Origin: Methylophilales bacterium
GTDB taxonomy: Bacteria; Pseudomonadota; Gammaproteobacteria; Burkholderiales; Methylophilaceae
DNA: 64,000 nucleotides
Reading direction: 5' to 3'
Assembly: GCA_019823025.1 (NCBI GenBank)
Contig: CP081940.1
Location: forward strand, 868,001 to 932,000
Shown here: in pieces, positions 1 to 10,604 of the stretch
Layout of the letters: every line of letters starts with the position of its first letter
Numbering within the stretch: the first letter of the stretch is position 1
Made by a program: the position numbers and the translations under genes
Notes under the pieces: model-generated
The model's database searches: none
What the model saw: the letters and a program-made list of their open reading frames with translations, nothing else
Told to the model about the DNA's origin: nothing

Positions 1-111
1 TCTATTTTTACCCATCTCATTAGGACGGTAGTAAAGAAACAAGTTTTCTGAGGATAACCTTTTTTTATGATTAAATACCGCTGTAAATTCATCTGAATTT
101 ACTAGTTTCAT
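1..111 (-). CDS. rnpA: Ribonuclease P protein component, N-terminal part (cut by window edge)
   Basis: This is the protein subunit of RNase P, which helps the catalytic RNA mature the 5' ends of tRNAs. Only the first 37 codons lie in the window. They translate from ATG at 111 as MKLVNSDEFTAVFNHKKRLS and continue through a FLYYRPN-like stretch, which matches the usual RnpA N-terminus (a Phe-rich start, then basic residues). It begins 8 bp after the rpmH stop, the classical rpmH-rnpA pairing next to dnaA. The identification rests on this short N-terminus plus the strongly conserved gene order. Confidence 0.85.
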   Translation of the reverse strand, partial: MKLVNSDEFTAVFNHKKRLSSENLFLYYRPNEMGKNR

Positions 112-119
112 GATGGTAA

Positions 120-254
120 TTATAATCCTAAGCGAGCCCTTCCTTTAGCTCGACGTGATGCTATTACAGAACGACCGCCACGAGTCTTCATTCGCACCAA
201 AAATCCATGAGTTCTTGCACGCTTTATTTTTGATGGTTGATAAGTGCGTTTCAT
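120..254 (-). CDS. rpmH: 50S ribosomal protein L34
   Basis: This is large-subunit ribosomal protein L34, 44 residues long, exactly the usual family length. The translation begins [20 protein letters not shown] and ends in a very basic [15 protein letters not shown] tail, which is diagnostic. It is transcribed divergently from dnaA and is followed 8 bp later by rnpA. A strong sigma70-type promoter sits just upstream (293-321). The gene is too short for most ORF length cut-offs, but there is no doubt about it. Confidence 0.97.
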   Translation of the reverse strand: MKRTYQPSKIKRARTHGFLVRMKTRGGRSVIASRRAKGRARLGL

Positions 255-292
255 TTTAACTCCTAATTACTTACAATAATTTTTGAATCAGA

Positions 293-321
293 ACATTACG
301 TCATGTAGTGTATTTTGTCAA
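293..321 (-). promoter_or_regulatory. Probable sigma70 promoter for rpmH-rnpA
   Basis: On the minus strand a perfect TTGACA -35 hexamer (316-321) is followed after 17 bp by TAATGT (293-298), about 40 bp upstream of the rpmH start. Spacing and hexamers fit a sigma70 promoter. This is inferred from sequence only. Confidence 0.65.
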
Positions 322-352
322 CGAAATGTACCTTAAATAGATTAAAAAAGGT

Positions 353-361
353 TGTGGATAA
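353..361 (-). promoter_or_regulatory. Consensus DnaA box upstream of dnaA
   Basis: The minus strand reads TTATCCACA, a perfect match to the high-affinity DnaA box, in the 195-bp rpmH-dnaA intergenic region and 89 bp before the dnaA start. It may serve DnaA autoregulation or be an outlying origin box. Confidence 0.75.
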
Positions 362-449
362 CTTTTAGAATTTAAGATAACATCAGTGTAAATATTTGAA
401 CAAATTTGTTGGTTTAGAAACAATAGAAATAATGGATGATTTATAGAGA

Positions 450-1787
450 ATGATGGAAGAGACTGAATTTTGGGAGTTATGTCTTGATAAGTTTTCAAAG
501 AAACTTACCAACCAACAAATTAATACGTGGATAAAGCCCCTTTCGTTCAAAGCTAGTAAAAATCAATCTACTATACATGCTCCCAATCAATTTGTTCTTG
601 AATGGGTAAAAGATAGATTCGATAAAGAAATATCACTTCTGGCTAAAGAATATTTAAATACTGAAAATATAGAATATTTAGTAACCAAAAAAGGTAAGAA
701 AAAAGACCCCTTACTTCAAGCACCGCCCCCAAACAAAATTCCAAAAAAGAGTCCCTCAAATACAACAATAAACGGACTCAGTAAAAGCTTTGATTTTAAT
801 AATTTTATAACAGGAAAAGCAAACCAACTGGCCACTGCTGCTGGTAAACAGGTTGCTGAGAATCCTGGAGAAACTTATAACCCACTTTTTATATATGGAG
901 GCGTTGGGCTTGGCAAAACCCATTTGATGCATGCAATTGGCAACCACGTTAAGCTATTAAAACCTGATTCAAAGATTAAATATTTACATGCTGAAAGGTA
1001 TGTGCATGCTGTTGTAAAAGCATATGAAAATAAATCGTTTGATAGCTTTAAGAAAACCTTCCACAATTTAGATCTGCTACTCATTGACGATATTCAATTT
1101 ATTGCAAAGAAAAATAGAACTCAAGAAGAATTCTTTTATGCATTTAATCATTTAATTGAAAATAAAAAACAAATAATTATTACTTGTGACTCTTATCCTA
1201 AAGAAATAATCGGTGTTGATGACAGACTAAGAACAAGATTTAGTTGGGGATTAACAGTCTCTATTGACCCCCCCGAACTTGAAATGAGGGTTGCCATTCT
1301 TTTAAAGAAAGCAGAACAAAATAAAATTGATTTACCTGAAGACGTAGCATTCTTTGTGGCCAAACAGATTCGGTCAAATGTAAGAGAGTTAGAGGGAGCA
1401 TTGAACCGCATAGTCGCTATGTCAAACTTTATGAATGTACCTATTAATACAAACCTAGCCAAAGAATCATTAAAGGACTTAATTGCTGTTCGAGGTAGAC
1501 AAGTGAGTGTAGAAAATATACAGAAGACTGTAGCAGAATTTTATAAAATAAAGATTAGCGACATATTAAGTAAAAAAAGATCTAGAAATTTTTCACGCCC
1601 TAGACAAATAGCTATGACACTTACAAGAGAGCTTACTAATTTAAGTTTTCCTGACATTGGCGCTGCTTATGGTGGGAGGCACCACACAACAATTATGCAC
1701 GCATGTGAAGAAATTGAAGCATTAAGACTTAAAGACCAAAACATTAGTCAAGACTTAGGTTTTTTAACGCAAGTATTGCGCGGTTAA
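450..1787 (+). CDS. dnaA: Chromosomal replication initiator protein DnaA
   Basis: This AAA+ ATPase binds DnaA boxes and melts oriC. The protein has 445 residues, within the usual range. An N-terminal domain I (about 1-80) is followed by a Lys/Pro-rich linker (80-110). The Walker A GGVGLGKTH is at about 150-158 and the Walker B LLIDDIQF at about 210. The C-terminal helix-turn-helix carries the signature GGRHHTTIMHA near residue 410, which contacts the DnaA box. Two adjacent ATG codons (450 and 453) make the exact start ambiguous by one residue. DnaA boxes lie on both sides of the gene, so autoregulation is likely. dnaN and gyrB follow on the same strand. Confidence 0.98.
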   Translation: MMEETEFWELCLDKFSKKLTNQQINTWIKPLSFKASKNQSTIHAPNQFVLEWVKDRFDKEISLLAKEYLNTENIEYLVTKKGKKKDPLLQAPPPNKIPKKSPSNTTINGLSKSFDFNNFITGKANQLATAAGKQVAENPGETYNPLFIYGGVGLGKTHLMHAIGNHVKLLKPDSKIKYLHAERYVHAVVKAYENKSFDSFKKTFHNLDLLLIDDIQFIAKKNRTQEEFFYAFNHLIENKKQIIITCDSYPKEIIGVDDRLRTRFSWGLTVSIDPPELEMRVAILLKKAEQNKIDLPEDVAFFVAKQIRSNVRELEGALNRIVAMSNFMNVPINTNLAKESLKDLIAVRGRQVSVENIQKTVAEFYKIKISDILSKKRSRNFSRPRQIAMTLTRELTNLSFPDIGAAYGGRHHTTIMHACEEIEALRLKDQNISQDLGFLTQVLRG

Positions 1788-1798
1788 AAATGATAAAC

Positions 1799-1990
1799 TG
1801 TGGATTGGTTGTGAATAATATTAGAGTTAACAAAAACTCAACGTTGGTTTTATTTTAATGCACAATTTGTTCACAATTAAAACTATTGTAAATCATAGGT
1901 TTTATAACACCTTAAGTAAATGATTTATAGAGGTTATATTAAGTTTATTTTGTAAAACCGTCCTATTATTATTATTATTATTAATAAATA
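1799..1990 (+). other. Probable chromosomal replication origin (oriC) in dnaA-dnaN gap
   Basis: The 218-bp gap between dnaA and dnaN holds a DnaA-box match at 1810-1818 (TTATTCACA on the minus strand) and weaker ones at 1799-1807 and 1867-1875. A short GC-containing cluster (CCGTCC, 1958-1963) is followed at once by CTA and six TTA triplets (1963-1983), so the complement reads 3'-GAT-(AAT)x6-5'. That is the box, GC cluster, DnaA-trio order of the basal unwinding system known from Bacillus subtilis. The flanks are extremely AT-rich. The assignment as oriC is inference from this arrangement and from its location. Confidence 0.6.
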
Positions 1991-2005
1991 TATAAAGAAA
2001 ATATT

Positions 2006-3106
2006 ATGAATATAGAAATAGATAGAGATACTCTTTTAGATCCCTTAAGTAATGTTGCAGGAATTGTTGAAAGAAAATTAAGCCTTCCTATTTTATCAAA
2101 TATCCTACTTGAAGGATCTCAAGGCAATTTAAGATTTACAGCCACAGACTTAGAAATGCAAATTTCTCTTTCTGTTGAGACAAAACTTGAAGATTCTTTT
2201 GAAACAACTATTTCAGCAAGAAAGATTCTTGATATTACGAGAGCGTTACCGGAAAAATCTAAATTAAATATCCAAATAAACGATACAACAGTTTTGGTAA
2301 AGGCGCTAAAGAGTAAATTTAATCTTCAAACACTAGCTGCCCAAGATTATCCTGTTATGAAAAAGGATGAAGAAGATAATACTTTTGTTAAGCTTAAACA
2401 AAAAGATTTTAAAGCCATCTTAAAGCAAGTTGATTTTTCTATGGCTCAACAGGACATAAGATATTATTTGAATGGATTGTTATTTGAGGTGGACAACCAA
2501 AAATTAAATATTGTGGGTACTGATGGTCATCGATTAAGCTTTACCTCAATTAAACTTCAGAAAGATTTTGGCAAAATTCAAACCATCATCCCAAGAAAAA
2601 CAATTTTGGAACTAGTAAAACTATTAGGTGATGGAGATGATGATATAGAAATTAATATTAGCAAAACCCAAGCTCATTTTCATTTTAACAACATAGACTT
2701 AATTACCAAAGTAATCGATGGTAAATTCCCTGACTACTCTAGAGTGATTCCAGTTGGGCATCCAAATATTTTTGAGATAGACCGACAAACCCTTTTAACT
2801 GCCATGCAAAGAGCTTCTATTTTATCAAATGAAAAATATAGAGGTATAAGGGTTGTGATAACAAAAAATAATTTAAAAATGATTAGCACCAACAGTGAAC
2901 AGGAGCAGGCAGAAGAAGAAATGGAAATAAAGTATCAAGGTGAAGATATTGATGTTGGTTTTAATGTTACTTACCTAATAGATGTATTGAACAACATTCA
3001 ATACGATAAACTAAATTTTGCCTTTAAAGATTCATCAAGTAGTTGTTTAGTAACCATCCCAAATAATGAAGATTATAAGTATGTAGTAATGCCAATGAGA
3101 ATATAA
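2006..3106 (+). CDS. dnaN: DNA polymerase III beta subunit (sliding clamp)
   Basis: The processivity clamp encircles DNA and tethers polymerase III and other DNA-metabolism proteins. The 366-residue length is that of the bacterial beta clamp with its three repeated clamp domains. Recognisable family segments include RKLSLPILSNILLE near residue 23, YYLNGLLFEV around 153, VGTDGHRLS around 172 and the C-terminal YVVMPMRI, where the MPMR tail belongs to the partner-binding pocket. It lies between the origin region and gyrB, with only an 11-bp gap before gyrB, so the two are probably co-transcribed. Confidence 0.98.
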   Translation: MNIEIDRDTLLDPLSNVAGIVERKLSLPILSNILLEGSQGNLRFTATDLEMQISLSVETKLEDSFETTISARKILDITRALPEKSKLNIQINDTTVLVKALKSKFNLQTLAAQDYPVMKKDEEDNTFVKLKQKDFKAILKQVDFSMAQQDIRYYLNGLLFEVDNQKLNIVGTDGHRLSFTSIKLQKDFGKIQTIIPRKTILELVKLLGDGDDDIEINISKTQAHFHFNNIDLITKVIDGKFPDYSRVIPVGHPNIFEIDRQTLLTAMQRASILSNEKYRGIRVVITKNNLKMISTNSEQEQAEEEMEIKYQGEDIDVGFNVTYLIDVLNNIQYDKLNFAFKDSSSSCLVTIPNNEDYKYVVMPMRI

Positions 3107-3117
3107 AGGATCAATAG

Positions 3118-5523
<2,406 letters not shown>

Positions 5524-5531
5524 ATTTGTAA

Positions 5532-6428
5532 ATGACACTCAGTGAGCTAAGGTTTGTCGTCTCAGTTGCTCAAGAAAAAAATTTCAGGCGGGCGGCTGCA
5601 AAAAGTTTCGTTAGTCAACCAGCTCTTAGCTTAGCAATAAAAAAAATAGAAAATGAATTAGGTGTGTTGATTTTTGAAAGAAACCGTATGGGAATTTCGC
5701 TGACCACTGTTGGTGAAAAAATTGTCAATCAAGCACAAATAGTTATAGAAGAGGTTGATAAGATTAAAGCAATTTCAGTAACTGAAAAAAATACCCAACA
5801 AGTTGAAGTCAAAATAGGTTTAATATACTCGATAGCTCCATATTTGTTACCTTCAATAATTCCATTAGTAAAAAACTCATCCCCAGAAATAATCCTTGAA
5901 GCTGAGGAAGATATCACCACAAACCTAATTAAAAAGCTAGAGGAGGGATCAATTGATGCAGCAATAATTGCCCTACCATTTGTTGTTCCTGGTATTGAAA
6001 CACAGCCTTTATATGACGAACCCTTTAAGGTTTTAATACCAACAAAGCACCCTTGGAACAATAAACAAAAAATTAATGCTAAAGAGTTAAAAAATGAAAA
6101 GATTTTATTGTTAGATAATACACACTGTTTTAGCATGCAGGTAAGGGAGGCATGTCCAGGTATATCAGATAAGGCCGAGGTTCAAGCTGGCACCTCTCTC
6201 GAGACAATAAGAAATATGGTTGCTTCGAATTTAGGGATTTCTATATTACCGCAAAGTGCAACTGCTAATAATTATTCAAATGACTTAATAAACATTTTGC
6301 CTTTTGAAAGTCCAATACCATTTCGCCGTGTTGCTATGGCATTTAGGCGGGGGTCGTCAAAACAGTCATCTCTTGTTAAGATAGTAAAATCAATAACGAG
6401 CATTAAAGACAAAATAATAGCAAGTTAG
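5532..6428 (+). CDS. oxyR: OxyR-type LysR-family hydrogen-peroxide sensor/regulator
   Basis: This LysR-type transcription factor has 298 residues. The N-terminal winged HTH (about 1-60) contains FRRAAAKSFVSQPALSLAIK, and a periplasmic-binding-protein-like sensor domain follows. Cysteines fall exactly at residues 199 and 208 (HCFSMQVREAC), the same numbering and spacing as the redox-active C199/C208 pair of E. coli OxyR, so peroxide sensing by disulfide formation is the likely mode. The gene begins 8 bp after gyrB and is followed after 74 bp by the transhydrogenase operon. No Shine-Dalgarno is evident. Target genes cannot be read from this window. Confidence 0.9.
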   Translation: MTLSELRFVVSVAQEKNFRRAAAKSFVSQPALSLAIKKIENELGVLIFERNRMGISLTTVGEKIVNQAQIVIEEVDKIKAISVTEKNTQQVEVKIGLIYSIAPYLLPSIIPLVKNSSPEIILEAEEDITTNLIKKLEEGSIDAAIIALPFVVPGIETQPLYDEPFKVLIPTKHPWNNKQKINAKELKNEKILLLDNTHCFSMQVREACPGISDKAEVQAGTSLETIRNMVASNLGISILPQSATANNYSNDLINILPFESPIPFRRVAMAFRRGSSKQSSLVKIVKSITSIKDKIIAS

Positions 6429-6502
6429 ATATCAATTCTACTCATCAGTAATTTTTGAGTGAGTGCTGGATATCTTGGTTTAAATTTTGGTAAGGAGCAA
6501 TA

Positions 6503-7624
6503 ATGAAGATAGGTGTTTTAAAAGAAACAGTCAGTGGCGAATCAAGAGTCGCAGCTACTCCGGAAACAGTAAAAAAAATGATTGCTTTAAGCCATTCTGT
6601 TTCAATAGAAGCGGGTGCCGGCATACAAGCTTCGATATCAGATGAAGATTATCAAAATAATGGCGCTGATATTGTCTCAAGAGACCAGGCCCTTAAATCA
6701 GATTTGTTATTAATGGTCAGGCCTTTAAGTGAAAAGGAGATAACCACACTAAAACCAACTCAGTTTTTAGTGGGAATGTTAGAGCCTTTTAACAATGAAT
6801 TGCAAAATTTACTAAAAAAACAAGGAGTATCAGCTTTTGCCTTAGAAGCCTTACCTAGAAATACAAGAGCACAGTCCATGGATGTCTTATCGTCTCAGGC
6901 AAATATTGCAGGTTACAAAGCGGTAATACTTGCGGCTGATTACTATAAAAAATTTATGCCTATGTTGATGACCGCAGCGGGAACTGTCAAAGCAGCTAAA
7001 GTAATAGTTTTAGGCGCAGGTGTCGCAGGGCTTCAAGCAGTTGCAACAGCTAAAAGGCTAGGCGCAGTTGTTGAAGCCTCTGATGTCAGACCATCAGTGC
7101 AGGAACAAATTGAATCCTTAGGAGGTAAATTTATAGAGGTGCCTTTTGAAACAGAAGAAGAAAAAGAATGCGCAATCGGTCAAGGAGGTTACGCAAAACC
7201 AATGCCTAAATCGTGGTTAATAAGACAATCAAAAATAGTGGCTGAGAAAGCTATTTCAGCAGATATTATTATCACTTCTGCTTTAATTCCTGGTAAATCA
7301 CCTCCACAACTTCTATCTGAAGAAACAGTAAAGAAAATGAAATTTGGGTCAGTGATAGTTGATATGGCGGCAGGTAGCGGTTCTGATGGATCTGGTAACT
7401 GTCCACTCACACAGAACAACAAAGTTTGTCAGATAGAAAACGTCACCATAATTGGTTTTAATAACTTACCAAGCATGTTGAGTACGGATGCCTCTGCTCT
7501 ATATTCTAGAAATATCTTAGAATTTACAAAATTACTAATCAATGAATCGGGGCAATTACATATAAATGAGAATGACGAATTGGTGACAGAAACATTAATA
7601 TCGAAAAATAATAAAAAGGGATAA
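6503..7624 (+). CDS. pntAA: NAD(P) transhydrogenase alpha-1 subunit (NAD(H)-binding, PntAA)
   Basis: This is the soluble domain I of the proton-translocating transhydrogenase, which transfers hydride from NADH to NADP+ at the expense of the proton gradient. The 373 residues cover the alanine-dehydrogenase-like fold: [20 protein letters not shown] at the N-terminus, [24 protein letters not shown] as the Rossmann NAD-binding region near 165, and [17 protein letters not shown] near 290. The membrane part is encoded separately (pntAB, pntB), so this is the three-subunit form known from Rhodospirillum rather than the fused E. coli form. A strong Shine-Dalgarno (AAGGAG) precedes the ATG. Confidence 0.95.
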   Translation: MKIGVLKETVSGESRVAATPETVKKMIALSHSVSIEAGAGIQASISDEDYQNNGADIVSRDQALKSDLLLMVRPLSEKEITTLKPTQFLVGMLEPFNNELQNLLKKQGVSAFALEALPRNTRAQSMDVLSSQANIAGYKAVILAADYYKKFMPMLMTAAGTVKAAKVIVLGAGVAGLQAVATAKRLGAVVEASDVRPSVQEQIESLGGKFIEVPFETEEEKECAIGQGGYAKPMPKSWLIRQSKIVAEKAISADIIITSALIPGKSPPQLLSEETVKKMKFGSVIVDMAAGSGSDGSGNCPLTQNNKVCQIENVTIIGFNNLPSMLSTDASALYSRNILEFTKLLINESGQLHINENDELVTETLISKNNKKG

Positions 7625-7626
7625 AG

Positions 7627-7944
7627 ATGACGGATCTATTAACAGTTCAAAACATAACTATATTCGTTCTAGCAATATTTGTTGGATATCACGTTGTCTG
7701 GAACGTAACTTCAGCACTACATACACCTCTCATGTCAGTGACAAATGCAATTTCTGGGATAGTCATCGTAGGCGCGATATTGCAAGTTGTTGAAATTAAC
7801 GGAGAAATAATAACATTTAGCAGCATTTTAGGAGCTTTTGCTATATTTTTTGCAGCCATTAACATTTTTGGTGGGTTTTATGTTACCCAAAGGATGTTAG
7901 AGATGTTCAAGAAAAAAGAGAAAAAAGAGGAGGCTAAAAAATGA
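7627..7944 (+). CDS. pntAB: NAD(P) transhydrogenase alpha-2 subunit (membrane, PntAB)
   Basis: This is a short integral-membrane subunit of the proton channel of transhydrogenase, 105 residues with about three transmembrane segments (roughly 8-28, 42-60 and 65-85). The typical family core [20 protein letters not shown] is present near 25-45. The C-terminus is a lysine/glutamate-rich cytoplasmic tail ([11 protein letters not shown]). It starts 2 bp after pntAA and its stop overlaps the pntB start by 4 bp (ATGA), so the three genes are translationally coupled. Confidence 0.94.
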   Translation: MTDLLTVQNITIFVLAIFVGYHVVWNVTSALHTPLMSVTNAISGIVIVGAILQVVEINGEIITFSSILGAFAIFFAAINIFGGFYVTQRMLEMFKKKEKKEEAKK

Positions 7945-9305
7945 AAAATGAAGCATTTGCAATGATTAGCTACTTAATTGCGGCAATATTTTTTATATTG
8001 GCTTTGAGGGGGCTGTCATCTCCAACCTCCTCAAGATTAGGAAACATATTTGGTATGGTGGGGATGGGGATAGCCATTATCACTACTTTAATGATTGGCA
8101 CAAATTTAATTTCTTTACTAATAGCCGTACCTCTAATATCTGGAGCATTTATTGGAATTTACGTAGCTAAAAAAGTAGAGATGACCAAGATGCCAGAATT
8201 AGTAGCGTTAATGCATTCATTTGTAGGTTTAGCCGCTGTGCTAATTGCGACAGCTGCAGTGCTAAATGTTTCAGAAATTCATTCGGTAGTTCAAAGGTTT
8301 GAATTATTCATTGGTGCATTCATCGGGGCAATTACATTTTCAGCATCTGTCATCGCTTTTGGAAAGCTGTCAGGAAAATTTGGGGCAAATCCCTCCATAT
8401 TTAAGGGTCAACATTTACTTAATTTAGTATTAGCTATAATTATGGTTGGTGCGGGCGTAATATTCTTTCAAACAGAATCACTATTTGCATTCTTCGTCAT
8501 GCTTTCAATTGCTTTAGTTTTGGGTGTTATGCTGATTATCCCAATTGGAGGCGCCGATATGCCAGTTGTAGTTTCAATGCTTAATAGCTATTCTGGTTGG
8601 GCAGCCGCTGGGATAGGCTTTACCTTAAATAATTCAGTGCTCATTATTGCAGGTGCGTGTGTCGGGTCTTCTGGTGCAATCCTCTCATACATTATGTGTA
8701 AAGCAATGAATCGCTCAATCATCTCAGTCATGCTGGGCGGGTTTGGGGGCGAGCAAAGCTCTCTTCAAACGGATGATAAAGAAAGAAATGTTAAATCTGG
8801 TTCAGCAGACGATGTTTCATTTTTAATGTCAAATGCGGACTCGATCATCATAATTCCAGGTTATGGTTTGGCTGTGGCCAGAGCGCAACACGCACTTCAA
8901 GAGCTCACAGAAAAGCTAATTGAAAAAGGGGTATCGGTGAGATATGCGATTCACCCTGTAGCTGGAAGAATGCCGGGGCATATGAATGTTCTATTAGCTG
9001 AGGCCGATGTGCCATATGAACAGGTTGTTGAAATGGAGGATATTAATAGTGAATTTAGTCAAACCGACTTAGTTCTTGTTATCGGGGCAAATGATGTCGT
9101 CAATCCTGCTGCAAAAACTCCTGGGAGTGCAATCTATGGCATGCCAATTCTAGAAGCAGATAAAGCAAAAATGATTATCGTTAATAAAAGGTCTATGTCA
9201 CCTGGTTATGCAGGTTTGGATAACGAGCTCTTTTATTCTGATAAGACAATGATGTTATTTGGAGACGCGAAGAAAGTAGTAGAGGATTTAGTAAAGCAGA
9301 TATAA
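7941..9305 (+). CDS. pntB: NAD(P) transhydrogenase beta subunit (PntB)
   Basis: This is the beta subunit, 454 residues, with membrane domain II (about eight transmembrane helices, residues 1-260) and the NADP(H)-binding domain III at the C-terminus. Family motifs include [20 protein letters not shown] near 208, [18 protein letters not shown] near 305, the [14 protein letters not shown] loop near 342, and [23 protein letters not shown] near 375. The operon probably sets the NADPH supply. A strong hairpin terminator follows directly after the stop codon. Confidence 0.96.
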   Translation: MKNEAFAMISYLIAAIFFILALRGLSSPTSSRLGNIFGMVGMGIAIITTLMIGTNLISLLIAVPLISGAFIGIYVAKKVEMTKMPELVALMHSFVGLAAVLIATAAVLNVSEIHSVVQRFELFIGAFIGAITFSASVIAFGKLSGKFGANPSIFKGQHLLNLVLAIIMVGAGVIFFQTESLFAFFVMLSIALVLGVMLIIPIGGADMPVVVSMLNSYSGWAAAGIGFTLNNSVLIIAGACVGSSGAILSYIMCKAMNRSIISVMLGGFGGEQSSLQTDDKERNVKSGSADDVSFLMSNADSIIIIPGYGLAVARAQHALQELTEKLIEKGVSVRYAIHPVAGRMPGHMNVLLAEADVPYEQVVEMEDINSEFSQTDLVLVIGANDVVNPAAKTPGSAIYGMPILEADKAKMIIVNKRSMSPGYAGLDNELFYSDKTMMLFGDAKKVVEDLVKQI

Positions 9306-9331
9306 AAAAGGGCCTCAAAGGCCCTTTTAAA
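9306..9331 (+). terminator. Rho-independent terminator after pntB
   Basis: A GGGCC stem, short TCAAA loop and GGCCC stem are followed by TTTT and preceded by AAAA, immediately downstream of the pntB stop. The A/T flanks could let it act for the convergent microprotein gene on the other strand as well. Confidence 0.88.
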
Positions 9332-9342
9332 AAACTTACATG

Positions 9343-9501
9343 CTACATATCATCTACAGCATCCTCTACATCTTCAACAACCTCTTCAACAACTTCCTCT
9401 GTGGCATCAATTGCTTGGTCAACTTCTGATTTCATATAATTATTGTATACATACCAACCGATAGCTCCAATAATTACTAATAAGATAATTTTCTTTAACA
9501 T
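9343..9501 (-). CDS. Small single-pass membrane protein with acidic tail (microprotein A)
   Basis: A 52-residue ORF begins MLKKIILLVIIGAIGWYVYN, giving one hydrophobic segment (about 4-20), and is followed by a strongly acidic, heptad-like tail rich in EEVVEEVVEDVEDAVDD. Its N-terminus closely resembles the adjacent ORF 9543-9701, suggesting a tandem duplication. It lies between the pntB terminator and the second microprotein gene, on the opposite strand to pntB. An AGGAGT-like Shine-Dalgarno lies just upstream of the ATG. No family is recognised. The N-in orientation and an exposed acidic helix are inference. Confidence 0.6.
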   Translation of the reverse strand: MLKKIILLVIIGAIGWYVYNNYMKSEVDQAIDATEEVVEEVVEDVEDAVDDM

Positions 9502-9542
9502 TTTAGACTCCTAAAAAATTTTAAAAATAATGAAAATAATAA

Positions 9543-9701
9543 TTAATCACTAACAACATCATCAGGATTTAATTCTCCAGGATGTTCTTCATTGACAACT
9601 CCATCAAGGGCAGTAATTTCTTTATTTTGCATATAATATGTATAAACCATATAGCCACCTATAATTATAACGACTAAGATGATAATATTTTTTAACATCA
9701 T
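9543..9701 (-). CDS. Small single-pass membrane protein (microprotein B, paralogue of A)
   Basis: A 52-residue ORF begins MMLKNIIILVVIIIGGYMVY and has one transmembrane segment, followed by a TYYMQNKEI juxtamembrane stretch and an acidic, proline-containing tail ending DDVVSD. The MLK-N/K-II-IL-V-II-G-Y-VY-YYM pattern is shared with microprotein A 41 bp downstream, so the two look like diverged tandem copies. Two adjacent ATG codons give 52 or 51 residues. No function can be assigned; the shared pattern argues that both are real genes. Confidence 0.58.
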   Translation of the reverse strand: MMLKNIIILVVIIIGGYMVYTYYMQNKEITALDGVVNEEHPGELNPDDVVSD

Positions 9702-9774
9702 TAATCCTAATAAATATTACATGTAAAAATATGTTAGCACATTATAATGAAGGTAAATATTAGACAATTAAGCT

Positions 9775-10029
9775 ATGTATGAAGCATTTGAACATTTAAC
9801 CGATTTATACCTATCAGAATTCATTGTTGCAATTCTGATCATTTCAATCATTGTTGTTGTAATGTCTATTTTTCATATAGTTATGACACCAGTTGATAAC
9901 AAACCAGAAATTAGTAGAAAGATAAAGCCAACAAAAAAACCATCAAAAGAACCTAAAATACAATATAGCAAAGAGTTTTTAAAAAGAGTGAAGGGGGTTG
10001 ATTTAGATTTGAAAGATCAAGATAAATAA
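9775..10029 (+). CDS. Small membrane-anchored protein of unknown function
   Basis: This is an 84-residue protein. One hydrophobic segment (about 15-40, EFIVAILIISIIVVVMSIFH) follows a short N-terminal helix. The cytoplasmic-looking tail is lysine- and proline-rich (KPTKKPSKEP) and ends in a charged helix with KEFLKRVKGVDLDLKDQDK. It stands alone on the plus strand and is followed by a hairpin terminator (10091-10134), which supports its being an expressed single-gene unit. I do not recognise a family. Confidence 0.65.
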   Translation: MYEAFEHLTDLYLSEFIVAILIISIIVVVMSIFHIVMTPVDNKPEISRKIKPTKKPSKEPKIQYSKEFLKRVKGVDLDLKDQDK

Positions 10030-10090
10030 ATTGAATTTAATTTAAATCAGACTCTCTATAAAATAAGTAGGCTATTCTTATTGCTTACCT

Positions 10091-10134
10091 GGCTTCATAA
10101 GCTTACTCCTCCCTTAGCTTGTGAAGCCTCTTTT
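10091..10134 (+). terminator. Hairpin terminator after the 84-aa membrane protein gene
   Basis: An inverted repeat (arms starting GGCTTCA at 10091 and ending TGAAGCC at 10128, with an inner AAGCT/AGCTT extension) encloses a loop of about 12 bases and is followed by TCTTTT. It sits between two convergent genes and best serves the plus-strand gene. Confidence 0.7.
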
Positions 10135-10146
10135 AGGAATATTTAC

Positions 10147-10416
10147 TTAACGAGAAATTTTGTATTGCGAAGGACAATATCCTCTTGTTACTTCGGATGA
10201 ACGTAATTTCAAATGCTTGATAGATTTTTCTTTTACTCTTTTCCTCCATAATTTGTACGATGATTTTTTTAAATTAGACTGCATGAGGCGCATGAGTTTA
10301 GGCTCATCTAATCCGTAATTTTTTAAAATAGCCTCAAATGGTGTGCGATCTTCCCAAGCCATTTCAATTATGCGAGAAATATCTTCCTCAGAGAAATCGG
10401 AGTTAACTTTTGACAT
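10147..10416 (-). CDS. DUF2805 / TIGR03643-like small basic protein
   Basis: This is an 89-residue basic protein. Its core, EEDISRIIEMAWEDRTPFEAILKNYGL near residues 10-36, matches the small conserved family known as DUF2805/TIGR03643. It looks like a helix-turn-helix fold followed by LMRLMQSNLKKSSYKLWRKRV. The C-terminus contains GYCPSQYKISR. The family has no established function; DNA or RNA binding is inferred from the HTH-like start and the high positive charge. It stands alone, convergent to the upstream plus-strand gene. Confidence 0.72.
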   Translation of the reverse strand: MSKVNSDFSEEDISRIIEMAWEDRTPFEAILKNYGLDEPKLMRLMQSNLKKSSYKLWRKRVKEKSIKHLKLRSSEVTRGYCPSQYKISR

Positions 10417-10604
10417 CTCTAATAAAGCGTTACGCTTAAATTGCTAAAACTAGCAACAAGCAATATGAGAGCAATAGACTTATTGCTATAGATATATGTA
10501 TTAGATAAGCGATTAAAATATTCATATTTCAGATTATATGAGTATTTTAAATTTGTTATGTTATTGCGAATCATTATTATTTTCATTCATAAAAAAAATA
10601 TGAC

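Noticed and set aside
301..498. Minus-strand 65-aa ORF across the rpmH-dnaA gap
   Set aside because: It overlaps the rpmH promoter and the DnaA box, has no family resemblance and low-complexity AT-rich coding, so I treat the region as regulatory.
6424..6502. Two GATATC sites 41 bp apart flanking an ACTCA/TGAGT repeat upstream of pntAA, as an OxyR operator or oxyR terminator
   Set aside because: The arms are short and imperfect, no T-run follows, and the OxyR site is too degenerate to recognise by eye. It was not called.
10417..10604. AT-rich gap upstream of DUF2805, with a Fur-box-like NATWAT run at 10566-10590
   Set aside because: The match is weak and not upstream of any plus-strand gene or of the minus-strand genes in a useful position. 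No small ORF or RNA is convincing in this 188-bp gap.
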